A stretch of DNA of 43,085 nt. Source: Colwellia_A sp041890515 (GTDB lineage: Bacteria > Pseudomonadota > Gammaproteobacteria > Enterobacterales > Alteromonadaceae). This document shows, one piece after another, positions 40,055 through 43,085 of the stretch (positions are counted from its first letter, which is position 1; each line of letters opens with the position of its first letter). The notes under the pieces were generated by a model. The model worked only from the letters and a program-made list of their open reading frames with translations. It was not told the DNA's origin and searched no databases. The translations under genes and the position numbers were made by a program. The stretch spans positions 1 to 43,085 of the forward strand of contig JASDWX010000113.1 in the NCBI GenBank assembly GCA_041890515.1. The letters are read 5' to 3'.

Positions 40055-40597
40055 TTACTTTAAGTCGACATCAATGTTGAGTGATTTAGTGACCTTATTA
40101 ATTTGTGCAGGGTCTATTTCGCCAACAATATTAATAAATACCGCTTCTCGTTCTTCTTTTGCGTCACTATTATTAATGACCATAACAACTAAACCGTCCA
40201 TAATATCATCAGTAATTTTGGTGAATATTCGCACTTTTTCATCTTTTTCATTAACAGACACGATAGGCAGCCAGTCTTTGGTTTTAATGTCTTCACTTAC
40301 TGTAGCGATTAAATCTAATGCCGGTTGATCGTTATCTGTCATATTGTAGATTTGTACACGCACCGCTTTTAATTTACTGATCAACTCAGACGCTTCCGGA
40401 TCAGACAGGTTGATTTTGCTAATAAAACCTAACATAGTCTTATTCAAATTAACCATCACTTTAGGTTCGCCATAAACCGATTCGAGATTTGCAAAGTCTA
40501 CATAACCGCGCTCTTGGGTAATGTCGTTTGCAAAAACAGCGTTACCAATAAATAACGACGAAGTGAAGAAAATGAACGCTGATACTAATTTTTTCAT
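40055..40597 (-). CDS. DUF4252 exported protein
   Basis: A 180-residue exported protein with a signal peptide (residues 1-23, ending VFA). It shares the DUF4252 pattern of the gene after it: DFANLESVYGEPKVMVNLNKTMLGFI, LKAVRVQIYNM, LIATVSEDIKTKDWLPIVSVNEKD, VRIFTKITDDIMDGLVVMVIN and AVFINIVGEIDPAQI. The two proteins are paralogues that differ in anchoring, one soluble in the periplasm and one lipidated. The start overlaps the end of the gene before it by four bases (ATGA). Confidence 0.8.
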   Translation of the reverse strand: MKKLVSAFIFFTSSLFIGNAVFANDITQERGYVDFANLESVYGEPKVMVNLNKTMLGFISKINLSDPEASELISKLKAVRVQIYNMTDNDQPALDLIATVSEDIKTKDWLPIVSVNEKDEKVRIFTKITDDIMDGLVVMVINNSDAKEEREAVFINIVGEIDPAQINKVTKSLNIDVDLK

Positions 40598-41145
40598 GAT
40601 GTTTCCTTAAAATGGGTAAGTGGTTTTAATAAACCTTGATTCAATGGTTGTTGAATATTTTCATTAAATGTCTGATTAATTTGTTCAGTTGATATATTTT
40701 TAGCAAATGAAATATATTGCAATGCGATGGCTAACTCTTGTTGCGCATGTTTTATTTCTGCGAGTGACGGTTGCTGGCTTGTCGGTGCACTCATCATATT
40801 GCTATTAAGTAAAGCGACAGCAGTAACTGTTGCTGCTAGTAAGCTAAGTTTTTTCCAGCTCGGCGCAAAGTAACCAAAAAACACGGTGTTTTTTTCTTCT
40901 GTTTTTCCAATGCTCTGTAGCTTATTTGTTAACGATGTAGGTAATGGCTGTAAGCCTATTTCGTTTAAGTGTTGTTCAATATGTAACGCTTTCTCTAACG
41001 CATTAATGTATTGATTGCTTAGCTTTTCATTATTTAGTTCACTATGCTCAGACAACGCTCTTGCTAGCACCCGAGTGTCGGTTGAAATGTCATTGTTAGC
41101 TAAAAAATTATTTAATGGTTGCTGCCATGATTTGTCATCATTCAT
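40594..41145 (-). CDS. probable anti-sigma membrane protein
   Basis: A 183-residue protein with a cytoplasmic N-terminal part of about 95 residues, one membrane segment (about 97-115, LSLLAATVTAVALLNSNMM), and a periplasmic helical tail. That layout, with its gene following and overlapping the sigma factor gene by eight bases, is standard for ECF anti-sigma factors. No zinc-binding HxxxCxxC motif is present, so it is not of the ZAS type. The function is inferred from position and topology. No family is recognised. Confidence 0.65.
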   Translation of the reverse strand: MNDDKSWQQPLNNFLANNDISTDTRVLARALSEHSELNNEKLSNQYINALEKALHIEQHLNEIGLQPLPTSLTNKLQSIGKTEEKNTVFFGYFAPSWKKLSLLAATVTAVALLNSNMMSAPTSQQPSLAEIKHAQQELAIALQYISFAKNISTEQINQTFNENIQQPLNQGLLKPLTHFKETS

Positions 41146-41635
41146 GGGTATACTCCTTTAAAAGGTTTCTCAATTCACGCCGTGCACGGTGTAAATATAC
41201 TTTTACTTGACTGGTGGTTAAATTAAGTGATTGAGCTGCAATACTTTGGCTTGTCTGCTGAACATCGCAAAGCATGATTAACGAACTGTAAGGCTCTTTT
41301 AAGCAAGATATAGCATTCGTTAACCAACTACTTAGCTGCTGATGTTGTAAGTTTCCTGCGGGTTCTTCATGATTTTTTGTGATTTGGTGTTCATCTTCAA
41401 CTTGGCTAAATTCTTTACGTTTACGTAGTTTGTCGATACACGCATTACGAGTTACCGCAGAGAGCCAAGCAGACATTTTTACAATCTCTACTTGATCTAA
41501 GCGGTTCCATAAACGCGTGAAAACATCTTGTGTAATATCTTCCGCTTCATGTTTGTCGCGTAAAATATATAAAGCTAACGAATAAATTCGCTGCTGATGT
41601 TCTTCGAGTATTTTATTAAATTGATTTCCTTTCAT
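41138..41635 (-). CDS. ECF RNA polymerase sigma factor
   Basis: A 165-residue sigma-70 family factor. Region 2 is RIYSLALYILRDKHEAEDITQDVFTRLWNR with the DAED-like core-binding segment, followed by the promoter-melting part AWLSAVTRNACIDKLRKRK (residues about 55-80). After a short linker, region 4 is SLIMLCDVQQTSQSIAAQSLNLTTSQVKVYLHRARRELRNLL, a helix-turn-helix. Regions 1 and 3 are absent, as expected of ECF factors. First gene of a four-gene operon (sigma, membrane anti-sigma candidate, two DUF4252 proteins). No Shine-Dalgarno sequence is visible before the ATG, and an ECF-type promoter almost abuts it. Confidence 0.92.
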   Translation of the reverse strand: MKGNQFNKILEEHQQRIYSLALYILRDKHEAEDITQDVFTRLWNRLDQVEIVKMSAWLSAVTRNACIDKLRKRKEFSQVEDEHQITKNHEEPAGNLQHQQLSSWLTNAISCLKEPYSSLIMLCDVQQTSQSIAAQSLNLTTSQVKVYLHRARRELRNLLKEYTHE

Positions 41636-41642
41636 AGTTATA

Positions 41643-41670
41643 ATTACGCACGACTTTGTGAAAGGTTACA
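41643..41670 (-). promoter_or_regulatory. ECF-type autoregulatory promoter
   Basis: On the minus strand TGTAAC (41670-41665) and CGTAAT (41648-41643) are separated by 16 bases, the AAC -35 / CGT -10 design of many ECF-dependent promoters. The -10 ends only seven bases before the sigma gene ATG at 41635, so transcripts would start at or very near the start codon. Confidence 0.55.
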
Positions 41671-41692
41671 AATAAATTATTTTATTTTTTAT

Positions 41693-42290
41693 TTAGTTGA
41701 GAAAATGATCTCCACTCCAATTGTAATAATAAGCAATCAGCCAACTATGTAACTCATATTTTAACGTCTTACAGTGGTTTTTCTTCATTCGAACACCAAA
41801 TAGCGGTTTTAAAATATTAGTACGGCGAATAATCTCAAAACAAATAAAACATAATAAAATATAATAAAATGGTGCAGAGAATAACACTTAAAGGCTCTAT
41901 TATCGGCCCTAATTCCAAAAGTGCTAAATTATCAGCGAGCACAATAATAATCGTTTGATGGACAATATAAAAAGGATTCCAGCATTATTTAAATAGCTTA
42001 ATGATAATGCTTTTTTATTCAAATATGTATAAGCGAGTGTCAATACAGTTAATACTCCTGCAACACGCACAAGACTGTAAATAAGTATATCTAAGATAAT
42101 AAGCCAAGGTGGAATGGTGTTGTTTATTGTTAACCAAATGGCATTATAGAAACTGATAAAGGCCATTAATAAAAGTGGAAAGTAAGAAGTAACGGTTTTA
42201 GATTAATCTTTAACTGTTGCCAAAAGAGGGCATGCCAGCCAATTAAATCGTCATAAAGTACAAAAGGAAGCCCAAAGAATAACAATTAGT
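41693..42290 (-). pseudogene. remnant of an acyltransferase-3 type membrane protein, C-terminal half
   Basis: Pieces of one protein can be read on the minus strand in several frames: GLPFVLYDDLIGWHALFWQQLK (about 42270-42200), then MAFISFYNAIWLTINNTIPP to YLNKKALSLSYLNNAGI (42166-41985), then PFYIVHQTIIIVLADNLALLELGPIIEPLSVIL (about 41985-41890), and EIIRRTNILKPLFGVRMKK (ending near 41790). The order and the motif PFYIVHQTIIIVL with the ending FGVRMKK match C-terminal halves of acyltransferase-3-like membrane proteins. At least three frameshifts separate the pieces, and the N-terminal half is missing beyond about 42290, where a stop precedes LLFFGLPF. The gene is dead. Confidence 0.7.
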
Positions 42291-42645
42291 ATCTTGTTTT
42301 CACGTTATATTAATTGATTTTATTTATGAACACCGTAAAGACATATGGGGCTTTATTAGTCGCACTCAAGGAGAAGCCACCCCAATAGCCGTAGTTGAAG
42401 ATATGGAGTGGCTAGCATCATCAGGTAATTACGTTAATTTACACAGTAAAGGGCCGATACATCCCACAAGACCAACATTGACTCAGTTAATGTATCAATT
42501 TGAAGCACAAGGTTTTTGTCGTATTCATCGTTCGCATGCCGTTAATTTAAATAACATTGATTCGATTACACCGCTGAGTAGCGGAGATAGCGAAGTAACA
42601 CTGAATAATGGAAAAATATTGAATTTATCGAGGCGATACAAATAA
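42283..42645 (+). pseudogene. LytTR-domain response regulator remnant lacking its N-terminus
   Basis: The frame is open from 42283 to 42645, but the first ATG is at 42403, inside the LytTR domain; no ATG, GTG or TTG lies between. From about 42360 the sequence reads TPIAVVEDMEWLASSGNYVNLH, CRIHRSHAVNLNNIDSITPL, SGDSEVTLNNGKILNLSRRYK, a good LytTR DNA-binding domain with its usual signatures. The upstream residues (LIDFIYEHRKDIWGF) look like the linker after a membrane or receiver part that is gone. It starts back to back with the acyltransferase remnant at about the same point, so one deletion could have removed the beginnings of both. If translated from 42403 it would be an 80-residue partial domain. 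Confidence 0.75.
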
Positions 42646-42717
42646 GGATTTCAATCTCAACTGTTGTAGGTGGCGTGAATTATTCGATGGTTTTATTGAA
42701 TTTTTGACATAAAAAAA

Positions 42718-42739
42718 CCGATGAAAACAAGTACATCGG
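42718..42739 (-). terminator. terminator-like hairpin reading leftward
   Basis: Stem ccgatg / catcgg with a 10-base loop. On the minus strand it is followed by seven T's. No minus-strand gene was found to its right within the window, so it may belong to a gene that was lost or lies beyond the end. Confidence 0.55.
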
Positions 42740-42923
42740 CTGATAGCGTTGGGGAAGCTAAAATATAAAATTATTACAACAGGTGTTCAATAAAAGAGAA
42801 CAAACACATTGTAGAGCAAGAGCTCTATAAATGTAAAGTAAAAAATAAAGTATTTACTCAGCTTTATGTTTTAGGTGTTTATTTCATAGTGGTTAAAGAT
42901 GTGTGTTTTTCGCAGAAAATAAT
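42740..42923. other. intergenic stretch with no gene
   Basis: AT-rich sequence without a supported coding frame, RNA gene or clear regulatory element. Confidence 0.4.
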
Positions 42924-43010
42924 GGGATCTGCGACAGAGAATGGGATTTTTACTTATGTGAATAGACATCACTAGTGAGATTATTAGACATCAAATGAGA
43001 TTGAGACGTT
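42924..43010. repeat. phased ~20-bp repeats resembling a transposon end
   Basis: Segments aatgggatct, aatgggattt, then tagacatcactagtgagatt and tagacatcaaatgagattga follow each other at a spacing of about 20 bases. Such spaced repeats occur at the ends of transposons whose transposase binds several sites. No transposase is encoded nearby. The remaining bases to 43085 include an accgctccgcggt partial palindrome. Confidence 0.45.
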
Positions 43011-43085
43011 TTATGCAATATTCACTATTGCCACATTGAACTAAACCGCTCCGCGGTAATGGTGTGTTTGGCAAGCACCGTTTAT

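Overview
The window is a chromosomal segment of low G+C from a marine gammaproteobacterium. Gene content and protein style point to Alteromonadales, most likely the Colwelliaceae (Colwellia or Thalassotalea); this is inferred from family resemblance, not from a marker gene. Supporting points are the DUF4212/acetate-type symporter pair, cytochrome c4 next to engB, a DcaP-type porin, several exported peptidases, a thiC-O-S-G-DE operon under a TPP riboswitch, and intergenic repeats. No rRNA, tRNA or CRISPR array was seen. Ten N's at 25290-25299 mark an assembly gap.

Layout. 1-2.4 kb is accessory DNA: a small P-loop protein with integron-cassette character (gene plus degenerate attC), a STAS-like protein, and a short tyrosine recombinase broken by a one-base frameshift. 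2.4-8 kb holds an exported unknown protein and the acetate-type transport locus: DUF4212 and a sodium:solute symporter on the minus strand, with a cNMP/CBS/nucleotidyltransferase protein and a DnaQ-like exonuclease diverging on the plus strand. 8-15 kb carries a small unknown protein, YdcH and TraR/DksA-like proteins, a DPP-IV family peptidase, a DcaP-like porin, a repeat-rich intergenic region and an exported alpha/beta hydrolase. 15-20.6 kb contains tex, engB, a tetraheme c4-c4 fusion cytochrome and a normal diheme cytochrome c4. 20.6-25.2 kb is a LetAB-type lipid transport operon in which LetA is split into two genes and LetB has eight MCE domains. 25.4-27 kb is a DUF418 gene with a nonsense codon and a frameshift.

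27-33 kb is the thiamine operon on the minus strand, with a candidate promoter and a TPP riboswitch upstream of thiC. 33-39.4 kb holds an M1 peptidase, a glutathione-dependent formaldehyde detoxification operon ending in a HutD/Ves family gene, and an S10 carboxypeptidase. 39.4-41.7 kb is a four-gene minus-strand operon: ECF sigma factor, probable anti-sigma membrane protein, and two DUF4252 proteins, one a lipoprotein, with an ECF-type promoter almost touching the sigma start codon. 41.7-42.65 kb contains a decayed acyltransferase-3 remnant and a headless LytTR gene back to back, as if one deletion removed both N-termini. The last 440 bp have no gene but show phased ~20-bp repeats resembling a transposon end.

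The most interesting items are the eight-MCE LetB with its four-by-two architecture, the ECF/DUF4252 operon with its apparently leaderless promoter, the repeat family present in opposite orientations at 13 kb and 20.7 kb, the tetraheme c4 duplication, and the integron-cassette remnants at the left end.
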